From the NCBI GenBank assembly GCA_964020975.1, contig OZ026625.1, forward strand, positions 6,656,413 through 6,720,412: a stretch of DNA of 64,000 bases, in the 5' to 3' direction. Shown one piece after another: positions 44,131 to 55,679 of this stretch (positions are counted from its first letter, which is position 1; every line of letters starts with the position of its first letter). This stretch comes from Hermodice carunculata. Lineage: Eukaryota > Annelida > Polychaeta > Eunicida > Amphinomidae. A program made the position numbers and the translations under genes. The notes below the pieces were generated by a model, which made no database searches, had not been told where the DNA came from, and saw only the letters and a program-made list of their open reading frames with translations.

Positions 44131-45893
44131 CTGTCTAACAAGAAATCAGACTCTTTTCCAAGAATGCTCCATATTTTTGTATTTTTTCACTCTTTTGACT
44201 CATTTGAGTAGTAATTTTTCGTTCAATCCCTTGATCGTCCTGTAAATGTATGTATTTTAACCTTGTTCTAGTAGGTGATTTTGTTGGGTAATCAGATCTA
44301 CCCGTGAATGAAGTCCCTGCTTAAATTTTGCAATGGAGATAATACCAACATGTCTGACTATTTTGCACCGAAAGGTGCGTGAATAACTGTAAGCAAGGGT
44401 CCGCTGTTGAAAACGGGCTCAGTGACCAAGCAACAGTATCACTATTACCTTTGTTGATACATGCTATTTGAGATTAAATAATTGAATTCAGATATGTTTG
44501 GCCCACCGACAGAGCCAATGACAATGACAATGAAGTTTATTCCATAAAATGTACAAATACAATAATAAGTAGGTAGATCCACAAAAAATTAAATATTATT
44601 TTTCATGTATGAAACTTATATCACTGGAAAGAGCATCAATCAAGGAATAAAACACTTTTTAAATGAATATTCTATGATCAATACTTTTGAAGTTATAAAA
44701 AAATTAATTTTCTATATTTCTACTGAAATGTCCTGGCCCTGCCACAGTAAAAAGTGTGACCACTGCTACCCCAGGTCTCCAGGTGTGAAGACTGGTTCCA
44801 GTTGACTGCACACAAGCCACACTGCTTTTTACACCTCCTATTTTAGAGAGCTGGGCTAGAATCCCTTATGTTATGATGATTTATCCAATATGAAATAACA
44901 TGACAATGTAAATAATTGAAATAGGGAACTTATTAATAATTTTAAGCAGAATAATTTTCACAAATCCTTGTAAAATATGTTCCGGTTGAATGAACACAGG
45001 GAAGTTACTCTACATCCCTTGTTTCTTACCAACAGAGAAAGGAATTTGAAGGCTTTTCAAGTTTTTTTTTAAGTACAGGAGCAAAACTATTTTTACTTGA
45101 AACTATCAACAACAATAATTAATAACAATAATGATAATTATTGTTATTATTATTATTATTTTAAATAATAATACTAAAAATAATCTACGACGGATTATTT
45201 ATTCCATAAAATCATTCTGATATATTCCTTTGAGTTTGATGACCAAATTCAAGATAGAAAGCAGATGCATACTTTGTATCTTTTCATAATAATACTTATC
45301 TTTGTAATTATTAATAATTATATAATTATCATTTGATGAAACCCTTTATTCCTTGAATAAACTTTTTGAAAAGATCAAACTAAACTCTGATGAATGATCA
45401 TATGAATCAAAACATGTTTGATTTTATGGAATAAACAGTCATTTGGACAGAAAATAATAAGAAACAAGCTTCACAATTGTAGTAAAAAATATGTTGTTTA
45501 TGTATACTGCAGATGAAGAGTGTATAAAAATTCATCACACACAAAATGTTCATTGTCAGCATACAAAATCCCTGAAAAACAGATCTGTTTGATAAAGTCA
45601 CAAGTAATAAAATCTCTTGAATTTGTTTTTGACAGTCATTATCACCACACAAATGCAATGATAAAATTATATCACCCATAATCACATTTAAAAATAAATA
45701 ACTTAAAGCTGTTTTTGATTGTCGCCACTTGTTTCATAAAATCAACTTTCCACTGTCACTGTCAGTACACAAACTTGATTTATTACACATTTTCAAGTAA
45801 AATCACTACATGTAGTAGGATATTTGTTAAATATTTTGGACTGCATCTGACGGATAAGTGATCACACTCATTGTCACTTTAATCACTGGTATA
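44131..45893. other. Gene-free region, 3' flank of the transposase-like gene
   Basis: At about 44517-44545 there is (AATGAC)n followed by AATGAAGTTTATTCC. On the minus strand this resembles a LINE 3' terminus with hexamer tail, but no ORF2 text follows. An (ATT/AAT)-rich tract lies at 45105-45180. Between 45400 and 45800 there are loosely repeated blocks containing CATTGTCAG..ACA / CACTGTCAGTACACAAA. Confidence 0.45.
45779..45784 (-). promoter_or_regulatory. Poly(A) signal of the transposase-like gene
   Basis: AATAAA on the minus strand, 110 bp after the stop codon at 45894. It is the nearest canonical signal. Confidence 0.6.
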
Positions 45894-48800
45894 TCAATAT
45901 TGTTCTTTTTGTTGTAGATCCAAGTCCCCACGAATAATATCGACAAGTATTTCATCAACAGTCAAGTAACATGGGTCACTCTCCCCGGCATATTGAACTT
46001 TAAACTCACACTGTTGGTTGATAGTGTCACATGAAAGTACTTTCCCATGGTACCATTGCGTAATCCCATCACTTTCCCATGCCTGTGAGAAAGTGAACCC
46101 AACTAATGTTTCTGGATGCAGCAGTAGCTCATATACATCTTGTACATCTTCTGATACCGCACATTCCATCAATTCTGTCAGGTGTTCTTTCAAGTCTGTC
46201 TTGTTGCATTTTGAAAGAGTTATTTTGGTGGTTGCTGAACATTTCAAAACTTTAGTTCTGATGTGGACTTGTGCTTTTAAGGCATTCAATAAAGCTTTCT
46301 GTTTAAGCCCAGTGAGATTTCTTTCCATCTCTTCTTTATCTGCCCACAGACCACCACTTTCAAAAACTGTCTCTATCCATTTCTCGTACTGCCCTCTTTG
46401 CTTGTCTTCTTTTTCATGTGCCTTTTGTCGATGTGCAGCCAGTCTCTCTTTAATGCTGTTTTCATTTTCATTTCTGTATCGTTTATCTTCGTTTAGTATG
46501 ATTTGAACACCCTTTCGAGCCAATCGACACCTCTCAGCTTTTATATCTGGTGATTGATTATCAAACCATTCTGCAGTTTTGTTGACGCGGAACATGACCT
46601 TGCTTTCTATAAAACTGTTCTGTGCATTTCTTGAGTGAAAAATTTCTGAGTCACACACAGCGAAATTTCTCTCGCCGCTGATGTTGGTGTTCTCACATGA
46701 TTGTGCCTGTCTCTTCAAGTCTGCCGAGGGTGCCCAGTATTCACCTCCTGGCAGCTGACTCTTAAGCTGTCTTTCAAGCAGGACCTTTACTTCTGCGCAG
46801 ATTTGTTGCAACAGGGTTATAGTGTCAGTATCATTGTCACATGGCTTTATAAGTGAATGCAACACCTCATCTTGTTCAATGTTGACTGCAGAGAAGGCAC
46901 AAGGCAGGTCAGCTGCAATAAGGTCTGACGCATCTTCTGACCATGCCGACAGTTTTTGGACCACTTCATCGAAGTGCTCGTTCATGTCAAGAATATTTGA
47001 CGTGGAGCCAACAAGTCTCATCCACGGACCGGTCAACACTTTTCCAATTAGTCCAAGAGCACGTAATGAAGTCTTTAACTTTGGCAGTTGAAGAGCATTT
47101 ACAACTGCTGTGTGTACACTGTTCCTTGGGGGATATGTGTTGGCAAAAAAATCACAGATATGCTTGTCATAATGATACAGTAGACCTGCATTCAAAAACA
47201 GTATGTGGAAACGGTTCCCGACGAACCTATAGTACACAACAGAATCACTTGTTTTGTGTTGAGAAATAACACCTTGTTCTCTTAAGTAATGGGTTATCTC
47301 TTGGGAGCAAGAGTACTGGGTGTCATGAAAGATCTTTGCAGCACACCTAATAAGAGCTTGAGTATTACTTTCTCCACGATTTGTATATGGAAGTCCATTT
47401 TTGCCTTCTGTCACCTGCTCACGTTGCTCAAAGATTCTGATTTTCTTTTCACTAACCCTTGCAATTGAATCTAACGGGTGCATAGCACAACGGAAACTTG
47501 ATATGTGACCGCCCTTCTCATCTGCTAACAGTCTATCAACTGCCCCATTAGTGTTGCATCTATCAGCCATTGTGTTTGAAATGTTCTTCAAGATACTTAT
47601 GTTTTGCATTGTCTTCTTTCCTATAATGGGAGTTTCTGTATTTTCAATTGCATTCATTGTGTCTTTGATGGATTTAAAATAATCCTGTGCTGACCCACCA
47701 GACTGCTGCTTAATACCAAGAAGTACAGTCTTCTCTTTGGTGGCCACCTCCACCTCAACAAGATGACCAAGTTTTTTGGTGGTTCCATCATACTTTAATG
47801 TCATGTCTTTCTCATTTGATAGTGTCTCTTTCACTTGCTGTCTTGATAGTATTTTCATCTCCTTTGCAAATCTATTTTGAGATGTTAAGCTGGGTAGTTC
47901 ACCAGTCAGGTCCTTCCCTGTTACACTTTTGGTAACTGCTCTCACTGCATTTTTCACATTTCTCTGGGACAGACCTAAACTTTGTAAGTTATAGCAAGCC
48001 TCTCTTATCATGTGATTATAGGATTTTCCATCTTCTTTGGTACTTATGTTTTCTGACACTGCACTTGCTTTGTCTTTTTGTTCTTCCACTTGATTTTCAA
48101 GAAAACGCACTTCACTTTGCAGGTTTTTATTTGTCTCAGCTAGTTTCTTGATGATGGTTATGTCAGAATGACTTGGCTTCTTCGGTGACCATTTTGGTAG
48201 TGTCTTTTTCCTAGACTTCATTTTTGCCGTTGACCACTTAAGTCTATCCACTTGTACTTTTGTTTCTTTCAGTTTTTCTTCAGTCTTCTCTGCTTGGCTT
48301 ACTTTCTTTGTTAAAACTCTATATTTGTCCTTCCATAGCTTGAGAGATGTGTCTTTTCTTTTCATTTTTTGGCCTATTCTTCTAGGGTTATAGGCATTGA
48401 CTTTCAATTTCAGCATAGCATTCTGGGATTTTAGAGATTCATTTTCTTTATTCACTCTTTCAACCTTGGCCTCCAGCTCTCTTATTCTACTTTGTAGAGT
48501 ATTTACTTCCATAGACAGGTTTCCGATGACCTCAGTTTTACAGTCACTTTCAAACAATTGAAGTTTACTTATTTTCTCTACCACTGGTGCAGTTGAAATT
48601 CCCTCTGTGTTGTCTTCTCTCTTTCTCTTTGCTTGAGGAAATTTGAATTTGGCACAAAAATACTCATCAATTTCTTTGGGACTTTTTTTTCTTTTCAACA
48701 TTGAAGCCTTTTGCTTTTTCACAGCATCAAGTGCAGTTCTAAGTGTCTGGTCAGACACACTCATTTTGCCTGACAAAGCATCAGACATCAGCTTGTTGAC

Positions 48801-48942
48801 ACAGCTCCATGGTATCTTATTCTGTTGAATGATCTGCAATGTCTGGAGTGCATCTGCATTTGTGAAAGAATCAGTCTTTATTTTCTCAGCTTGCTGATTC
48901 AACTTGTCCATGGTAGATGTTGAATCTACTTCATCAGGTATC
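45894..48942 (-). CDS. Transposase-like protein with coiled coils and Tudor-like C-terminus, exon 2 (codes for 1015 of 1042 aa)
   Basis: The spliced frame (exon 1 at 50566-50645) codes for 1042 aa. Numbering is on that protein. Residues 28-165 are helical and basic, with KRKK and KRKR clusters that could act as nuclear signals. About 165-330 is coiled coil (heptads such as LQSRIRELEAKVERVNKENE). From about 405 there is a DDE/RNase H-like core: D412 in LKYDGTTKK, D487 in NTMADRCNTN, a C-x2-H motif at C512-H515 (FRCAMHPLDSI) and E784 in NISGERNFAV. D to D spacing is 75 residues and D to E 297, as in transposases with an insertion domain. The CxxH and xSGERxF contexts recall hAT elements. About 974-1034 is Tudor-like (WESDGITQWYHGKVL...EFKVQYAGESD). 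It is fully open with no stop or shift. The acceptor TTTTTGCAG lies just before 48942 on the minus strand. Activity as a transposase, or domestication as a host gene, cannot be decided here, and the catalytic assignment is inference. Confidence 0.82.
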
Positions 48943-49249
48943 CTGCAAAAATGAAAGAAACACAAACTTCAACATTATGTTACAACTTGACAAAAGGTAC
49001 CATAAAATTATTATTAATAAAATTATTTCAGAAGAAAACATTTATGAAATTGTTGGCCAGTAAGAATGTTAAAATGGGAAATCTGCATTACTAAATTTAT
49101 ACATTTAATTCAATAATTGAATCAAGTAAAATATTCATGGAACATTCTGCTGTTTTAATTCTTGTGTGCTTATACTCATGTGCTTTCAAAATAAAAACAA
49201 ATTACAAGAACTTGATGGTGAAAAAAATATGAAATGAATAAAGCCTTCT

Positions 49250-50510
49250 TCATTTGTCACTTATCACTGACAGACTGACAGTGTCTGAAAATTGCACTTG
49301 TTTTTACTTAAGTTTGATCCTCTGTAAATCCTTCCAAATTTTCAAGTTATGGAAAAACAATCAGATTCATATAATTCATTAAAAGACCTTTCCATTGATA
49401 TATAATATGCCATAATATTTACAAGAACTCAATGATGGGGGAAAATATGAAAATGAACAAAGCCATCTTCATTTGTCACTTGTCACTGACAGTGTCTGTA
49501 AACTGGGACTTGTTTTTACTTAAGTTTGGTCCTCTGTAAATCCTTCAAATTTTTAAGTTATGGAAACAAAAATATCAGATTCGTATTATTCATTAAAAGA
49601 CCTTTCCAATGATATATAATATGTCATATTTGATTCCCTTCTTTCTAGTTTAAAATACTGCATCCCTACTGTAGCCTATCTACACCGCCATTAACGACCT
49701 ACCGGCAAACCATTGAACCTTTCACCGGTACACGCAGACAACTGAATTCGCGATGGCCAAATGAAATGTTCAAAAAGTCATAACTTTTGAGTGCTTTGAC
49801 ATATTTTTGTAAAATAAAGACTGAATTAAAGCTCTTGTTGCACACAATTTGAAAATATAGGCTTTATAAGGATGTACACGTAATATTATAAGACCAGAAG
49901 ACCAAAACAATTCGCCGTTTCAATACACAAGTCACTGTGTGGAAAATGATTTTCTTTTTTTTTTTTACACAAAAGTTTGATCTTTTATAAATCTAAAAAT
50001 CTACATGCTATGGAAATAAAAATATCAACTGCGTATTACCCATTAGAGGAGCTTTCCAGTGATATATAACATCATATATGTTTATTGTTTAAAGTTGATA
50101 AAAAAATCACCTCATCACTACTAACGGTATGCACCATGCAGCTACCGGTGAAAGATGGCCCCTTTCCCCGGCAAGCACATTTCTGATACAAGACCCAATT
50201 CCCTTGTCGCATGCAATATTTTATGAAGTTATAAATCTCGAATGGCTGGGTCGATTTTCATCAAATAAAGACCAAATTAAAGCCCTTTTTATATACAATA
50301 CGAATATTAAACATTAAATATGATTAACATAAGAGATGTGCTTGTGTTTAACGGGTAAGCGTCGATACTCTTGCCGAGGCAAGGTGTGAACATCAACACG
50401 CAAGCCGCCGGCAGTAAACAAACATCTTCCGTGTCGTACCATTTTTTTCGGTAGCTATAACTTCTGAGCGAGTCGTCGGATTTTTATCAAATAAAGTTTA
50501 TTGGAATATT
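49250..50510. repeat. Alternating two-module repeat filling the intron of the transposase-like gene
   Basis: Module A contains TTTGATCCTCTGTAAATCC, a TTATGGAAA block and CATTAAAAGACCTTTCCATT...GATATATAAT. It occurs at about 49296-49411, 49505-49620 and, more diverged, 49963-50070. Module B contains ATAACTT..GAG, then GATTTTTATCAAATAAAG and AAATTAAAGC. It occurs at about 49779-49850, 50225-50295 and 50455-50505. The order is A A B A B B. The modules lie wholly between donor 50565 and acceptor 48943. Confidence 0.8.
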
Positions 50511-50565
50511 TAGATCACGAGCTTTCACATTATGTATGCAAGTATATACTTTAAAGTGATCTTAC

Positions 50566-50645
50566 CTTGTTTTCTTCGCATCCAAATGTCCGAATTTTTC
50601 GAAAATCGCCCACCGTTGAAATTTTCCATGAACAAAATCAAACAT
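50566..50645 (-). CDS. Transposase-like protein, exon 1 (26 codons plus 2 nt)
   Basis: On the minus strand, ATG at 50645 in a good context (AGCGCCATGT) starts MFDFVHGKFQRWAIFEKFGH and continues LDAKKT. The exon ends AACAAG|GTAAG, a consensus donor at 50566/50565. Its last two bases (AG) join the first base of exon 2 (G at 48942) to make an Arg codon, giving KKTRIPDEVDS in frame. Matching phase, consensus donor and pyrimidine-rich acceptor together support this two-exon model over a start inside exon 2. The intron is 1623 bp. No earlier in-frame ATG was found in the short upstream stretch inspected. Confidence 0.8.
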
Positions 50646-51203
50646 GGCGCTGGTAGTGTTTATCACCTTGTGATTGGTCCTTTCAGTCACGTGATGTGCC
50701 GATTAAGCTTTTTTACATACGAACAATAGAATTTTATATTTGGGGTTCCTGAAAGGCTGAGCCGGAGGCTGTGTAACACTTTCGCACCCATATAGCCATG
50801 GATGCGGAGAGCCTCAGCGCCTCTAGCGGATATGGATCCACCTATAATAAGGAAACAAAAATGCAATCCGGTATATAAGACGGCAATACAATTTTCTGAA
50901 AGACAGGATGCTCAGTGAAAGAAAACATCCCACACATAGTTGTAATGACACCAACATAACATAAGATTACCTCATAAAATTATTAATTATCCTGATGAAC
51001 TTACAGAGATTGGATAACTGTGGAATGCCGGCGAACAATTCTCGTTTTACCGGTTTATTTGTGATTGCAGCTGCACACACCTGCTTTATTTTACCCTTTT
51101 CATCGAAAGCGTAAAGTTAGCAAAATGTGGCCCAAAATGTGCGTCAGTATCATCTTGCAAAGCGATCTTACTTGAAGCACCTGTTGCATATCAGACAGAA
51201 ATC
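50646..51203. promoter_or_regulatory. Divergent intergenic region, probable bidirectional promoter
   Basis: 558 bp separate the start codons of the minus-strand transposase-like gene and plus-strand NUP42. An inverted CCAAT box (ATTGG, 50673-50677) and a palindromic E-box TCACGTGA (50687-50694) lie close to the left gene. No TATA box is evident near either start. 5' UTRs must lie within this interval unless there are non-coding first exons further away. Sharing of regulation is inference from the layout. Confidence 0.5.
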
Positions 51204-51288
51204 ATGGTGGTATGCAAATACTACGTCCAAGGAAACTGTCGCTATGGTGACAGATGTTGGAATGAACACCCCAGGGCCAGTCAACAAG
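51204..51288 (+). CDS. NUP42: Nucleoporin NUP42 (NUPL2, CCCH zinc-finger nucleoporin), exon 1
   Basis: NUP42 is an FG nucleoporin on the cytoplasmic face of the nuclear pore. It binds the helicase activator GLE1 and works in mRNA export. The exon codes for MVVCKYYVQGNCRYGDRCWN and continues EHPRASQQ. It has the zinc ligands C4, C12, C18 and H22 in a C-x7-C-x5-C-x3-H pattern, and matches the start of vertebrate NUP42 ([20 protein letters not shown]) position by position. It ends CAACAAG|GTATG (donor at 51289) after one base of a codon. The phase fits the exon at 60447. Start chosen: first ATG, two residues from the zinc finger. It is divergent from the transposase-like gene to the left. The remaining exons, including the GLE1-binding C-terminus, are beyond 64000. 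Confidence 0.88.
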
Positions 51289-51340
51289 GTATGAATTTAA
51301 ATTCTCTATTATCGCTCACATTTTTGTGAATCTGGACTGG

Positions 51341-51545
51341 TGATTGATTGATTGATGACTTTATTCTTCTTTTACTGGGGTAACTGGCTCAGTGTATGAT
51401 AACACTTGACTATATGACTGGTCTCCCGCCAGGCCCTGGATAACAAAATGTAAGTACATAAAATGACAGCATGAGAGAACAATAATAAAAATCAATCAAC
51501 AATACAACTGACACAAAGTCTTAACTTAAGGTGTAAGTTGTAAGG
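51341..51545 (-). mobile_element. Probable LINE 3' UTR fragment
   Basis: (TTGA)n followed by TGACTTTATTC at 51341-51365, then GGTCTCCCGCCAGGCCCTGG at about 51420-51440. On the minus strand this reads as a retroposon 3' end with a tetranucleotide tail. No coding part remains. Confidence 0.45.
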
Positions 51546-51949
51546 GTGAAACCACCATTATGTTTACTGTATATTTTCATATTAGCATAACGGCGTAACT
51601 TTCAATGAAAATTATCTGCATAAAGATAAATTAAGAGAAATTAAAATGTGGGTGGCTTGTGTGATAGCGGTCAATATACAGTGATCTCTGCAGCTTTTCA
51701 TAAAGGCAGGGCAATTACATCTAGAAAGGGCATTTTTAATGTGGTAAGGACCAAAAAGGGCACCTCAAAGATCAACTTCTACAAAAAGGGCATAGTTTTG
51801 ATGCAAAACCCAGAGAGTTCTTAACAGTTGTACCCACGTTAAGGTAAAGAATTTTTATGAGTTCATCTTACAAATTGTATCACTAAAAATTAGGGAAAAT
51901 ATGACAAATATGCCCTAGTTTATCAAGGCATGGTGTATAGGTCAGAAAA

Positions 51950-52025
51950 AAAAGGGCAGGGAGCAAAATAAAAAGGCAGGGAGCAAAGAAAAAGGGCAGG
52001 GAGCAAAAGAAAAAGGCAGGGTAAA
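51950..52025. repeat. Tandem repeat of about 21 bp, roughly 3.5 copies
   Basis: Units of the form AAAAAGGCAGGGAGCAAA repeat with small length variation. Single GGGCAGGG/GGGCA blocks upstream (51705-51790) show the source sequence. It lies in NUP42 intron 1. Confidence 0.9.
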
Positions 52026-52108
52026 TCTCCCCTCTATTTTGAGCTGCAGAGAACACTGAATATATGACCTTAACACAAGTCTCCCAAATCAGTATATGTA
52101 TATTGTGA

Positions 52109-53537
52109 TATTGTTACGCGCCATTGATGGATCTGCACAATCGACCGATCATGCAGCGCTATCAGTGGATCTATTGTTTGCGCAACAATCGATGGATTGC
52201 GCACCGATCGATCGATTGCGCTGCGCTGACAATGGATGCATGCACAGTCGGTGGATAATTTGTTAAATAAATTCTAATCTATCAATCAGAATGGAATAAA
52301 CTTATGTTGACTTGAATATACAAACTGGAACCTATCAATTATGCATGTACAAGTGACCAAGTATGGGCCTTTGTTATTACCGTGATTTTGTACCTACATC
52401 TTTAGCTCAACTGCCTGGATTCGACGATTCTAGACTTTACCCGGTCGTGAATCAAATGCATACGGAAAAGTGCCGGCAAGCGTGCTTGCCAAGAATGCCC
52501 GATCAATGTATAAATTAGTTTGAAAAAATTGTAATGAAATACACTAGTATCAGATCTGCCTTTGTTGTCACGCAGGGCCGTAGCCTTGGGGTCCGATTGG
52601 TCCGACTGGTCGGACCAACATTTAGGTCTACGTATCACCAAAACTATGTTAATATACAGAAATTTACTTAGAATTTTGAAATTTCTGAATCTGGCGTGAC
52701 CAAGTTTAAATTGAAGGCCACATCACTGGTTGTGTGATAGATAGATAGATTGATTGATAGCCAGGTTTGTCGATAAAGTTATTAAGATGGATTTTATTTC
52801 AAACACATTGTTAATGTAGGCCTACATACACATAAAACCACAAATAAAATGCGCATTATCGTTATGATTATCAAACCCCATTAAATTTAAACACAGGTAG
52901 GTCTAACAGAGTTTTTTTTAAATTATTTTTTTAATCAAAGAGTACACTAACTCAATATCATTTATTTATGTATGTATGTAATTTGATCCGGGAATTTGAT
53001 CCATCACTCTTTGAGTATTTGAGTTGAGACTGGAGCAAGTATTTGAAGTAAGAAAGTGGACAATTAAAGAGGATGCATAATGATTTTTTAGACTTTGCTT
53101 TCTTGCACTCGTTTATTCAATATTCTTCTGTTTCACGATACAAACTCTGCGACTGCAGTCACCGATTTCCATAATGTTTTTGTAAAAAATAACAAAACTC
53201 GGAGGTAAAACTAAAACAAGCAAAATAAAATCATGAAAGCCTGGCTGTTCATGAACTATAAGTACTTGGAGAATGTAAACTTAAAGTAAATTTATTTTTA
53301 CTTGTCAGTGCACTCAAATTATGGTTTTAAAAAAATCACAGACTGAAAGTGACATGCCACTCAGAAAACACTAAATTTGACAGATCTGTCAATGGTGCAG
53401 CGCCAGCAACACTCACTCACTCAACAAAGCGATTGTTCGCGCAGCACCATCTATCGACTGTTGCGCGAACAATAGATCCATTGATGGCGCTGCGCGATCG
53501 ATCGATTGTGCAGATCCATTGATGGCGCGTAACAATA
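52109..53537. mobile_element. Non-autonomous DNA transposon, 1425 bp, with about 100-bp TIRs and TA duplication
   Basis: The inverted ends begin TTGTTACGCGCCAT at 52111 and end ATGGCGCGTAACAA at 53535, with TA on both sides (52109-52110 and 53536-53537). The ends match for about 100 bp with modest divergence. They contain sub-repeats such as ATGGATCT and CGATCGATCGATTG, and GCGCAGCGC/GCGCTGCGC palindromes. The interior is AT-rich and has no transposase frame. The TA duplication suggests a Tc1/mariner-related or similar superfamily, but the start sequence is not one I recognise. Inserted in NUP42 intron 1. Confidence 0.85.
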
Positions 53538-55679
53538 TATCTCAAATATGTTTATGTATAATTTGACTATTTCTGTATCTTGATGCAATGTATGTATTCT
53601 GATTTGAATAAAAAGATTCCTGATTACTGCGTATAACTTTTGTTGTGTCACTTTGAAAAACAAAGGATACAGTTGGTGTTGTGCAGACACCTTTCATTGA
53701 GAACATGCAGGATAAAAAGGGCAAGTCTATAGATATAATCAAAAGTTATTCCAGTGTTCAGCGGTCCAGTGTTTACCAGGAAAGGCATGCACCGAGCACA
53801 GCTTGTCAGCATTATGTCACTGTGTATGAATATGTGATTCGCCCTCTGTTTATAAAATTCATCGTGGAAAAAATATCTGTCAAACCAAACAACACTAACA
53901 GACTGATAACTTCATGTAATACTCTAGCTGAAACAGTGGGCCAATTACAGGTAAGTGGCTCCCAAACATGTGAGCATCTTAGACAACCAAAAACTGTTTA
54001 GTGTGGTGACCTGCACCTGATTGGCCGCAATGGTGTATTCATACCTGTAACGCGGACGGACACATTGTCGTATTCTAATTTGCGAATGCGTCAATGGTCG
54101 GTTTTATCAACTTGAAATTTTCGTCATGAATGAAATCAAGTGGTAGAAGAATATTAATCTGGAAGTAGGCTCAACCTAGAAGCGAGCAGAGCATTTATAC
54201 TAAATATGTTGTAGGCATAGCCTAAAGATGCGAATGTCAGCATTACAAAGTATCAACAGTAACGTAGATGGATCAGGCAGTAGGCAGTTTCACCTGGTCG
54301 CTGGGTCCCTCTGGCGGCCATTTGCTAAACCAGTCTGGGGAGGGGGGGGGGGGCAAGGCTGTAGCAGCGGAACGAACCAGTCTGTCATATAGCCTTTCTT
54401 TTTGTTGGACACTGTGCCACAAATTTAAGGCCTGTGCCCAAGATCTTTATATATAGATTCGTCACCTGTGGCAGAGATGTAGTAGGTACAAAGAGTGATT
54501 GTTGGAATCTCATGGGACAACACTAAATCTGACCGTTCATTGGCAACATGCCTGTTGGGGGCCTCAACGTTATGATCTGCAAGCAAAAAGCCACTCCCAG
54601 ATAGCTACATCACACAGTGGCTTGCATTCTGAAACTTCTGTCATGCACAGTTGTTACCAGGCTAACAGGACGTTTTAAATTCCATGGACAAAAAAATTGT
54701 GATAATCAGAGTAAATTGTGATATTGGATGAACAAAACTTCACCGAAATGATGTTAAATCAGGGAAAACTAGCAATGCCAAACACAGCGAATGAGAGAAC
54801 TTAATGTGAATCAATGATCCATGTGAATGGGTTCCAAAACACTGTGCTGGGGAGCTATTGAAGGTTGATGATGATAATTTGGATCTGACCATGTTTTTCA
54901 AGTTGTATAGACTGTAGGTTTGGATTGATGAATAATTTTTACCGTACCTTTTAAAAAAATTTCATGTTTTATATATAGAGCTCGCACCACTTACTATAAC
55001 CGCCAAATAATCAACAATGTTGAAAGCAATTGTGGTAGAAAAGTAGGCCTACTAATCACACCTTGGAGAAATCATTCCTCCAAGATCACACCAATCCGGG
55101 TAAACTCTTCCTTCTTCAAAAATATCTTTTTAAGTCACTAACCATTGTTCCATCAGGCTGAAGGCAGTGTGTCTTGATCAGATACAATCTGCTCCACAAA
55201 AGGACAGCACAAAATGGCATACAAAGATTACAGGCATACTCTTGACAAGCAAAAGGACATAAAATTTTACTGGAGATGCGAAGATCGTGATTGCAAAGGT
55301 TGTATTGTCGCCAATGATGGTGCCATCACTAAAGAGGTTGTGTGCAAGTGACGTGTGCATGAATGACAACGAACATGGCAGTCAGATGTTTTTGTACACT
55401 TCGTAGAAAGTTGGACCATATTTTGAGCAAGTTTTCTGCCAAATTTGCATTCAATTGATGTAACTCTTTGGCCGAAAAATGTCATTCAACCATATGTAAA
55501 TTTGACTATGATGTTTTTCACCTTCGAGGTCTTATCAATGAAGTTGGTTTTGGCTATATGGGTGTCAAAGATGTGTCGTAGACCCAGATGTAATACTCAA
55601 ACTAAAAGACTGTCACTCAGATTGCTCTTAAAGTTGGTGGAAATATAGGTTGTGGGAGGGTTAAACGGACAAGTTTATT
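53538..55679. other. Intronic DNA of NUP42 without recognised features
   Basis: Short frames such as 53681-54001 are not recognisable. A G-run lies at 54340-54354. No exon with NUP42 character was found. Confidence 0.45.

Noticed and set aside
46018-47269. Plus-strand open frames of 89-162 codons opposite the transposase-like gene
   Set aside because: They are shadows of the minus-strand coding exon.
52109-53537. Reading the CGATCGATCG-rich blocks as a CpG-island promoter
   Set aside because: The blocks are the inverted termini of a transposable element, present at both ends with TA duplication.
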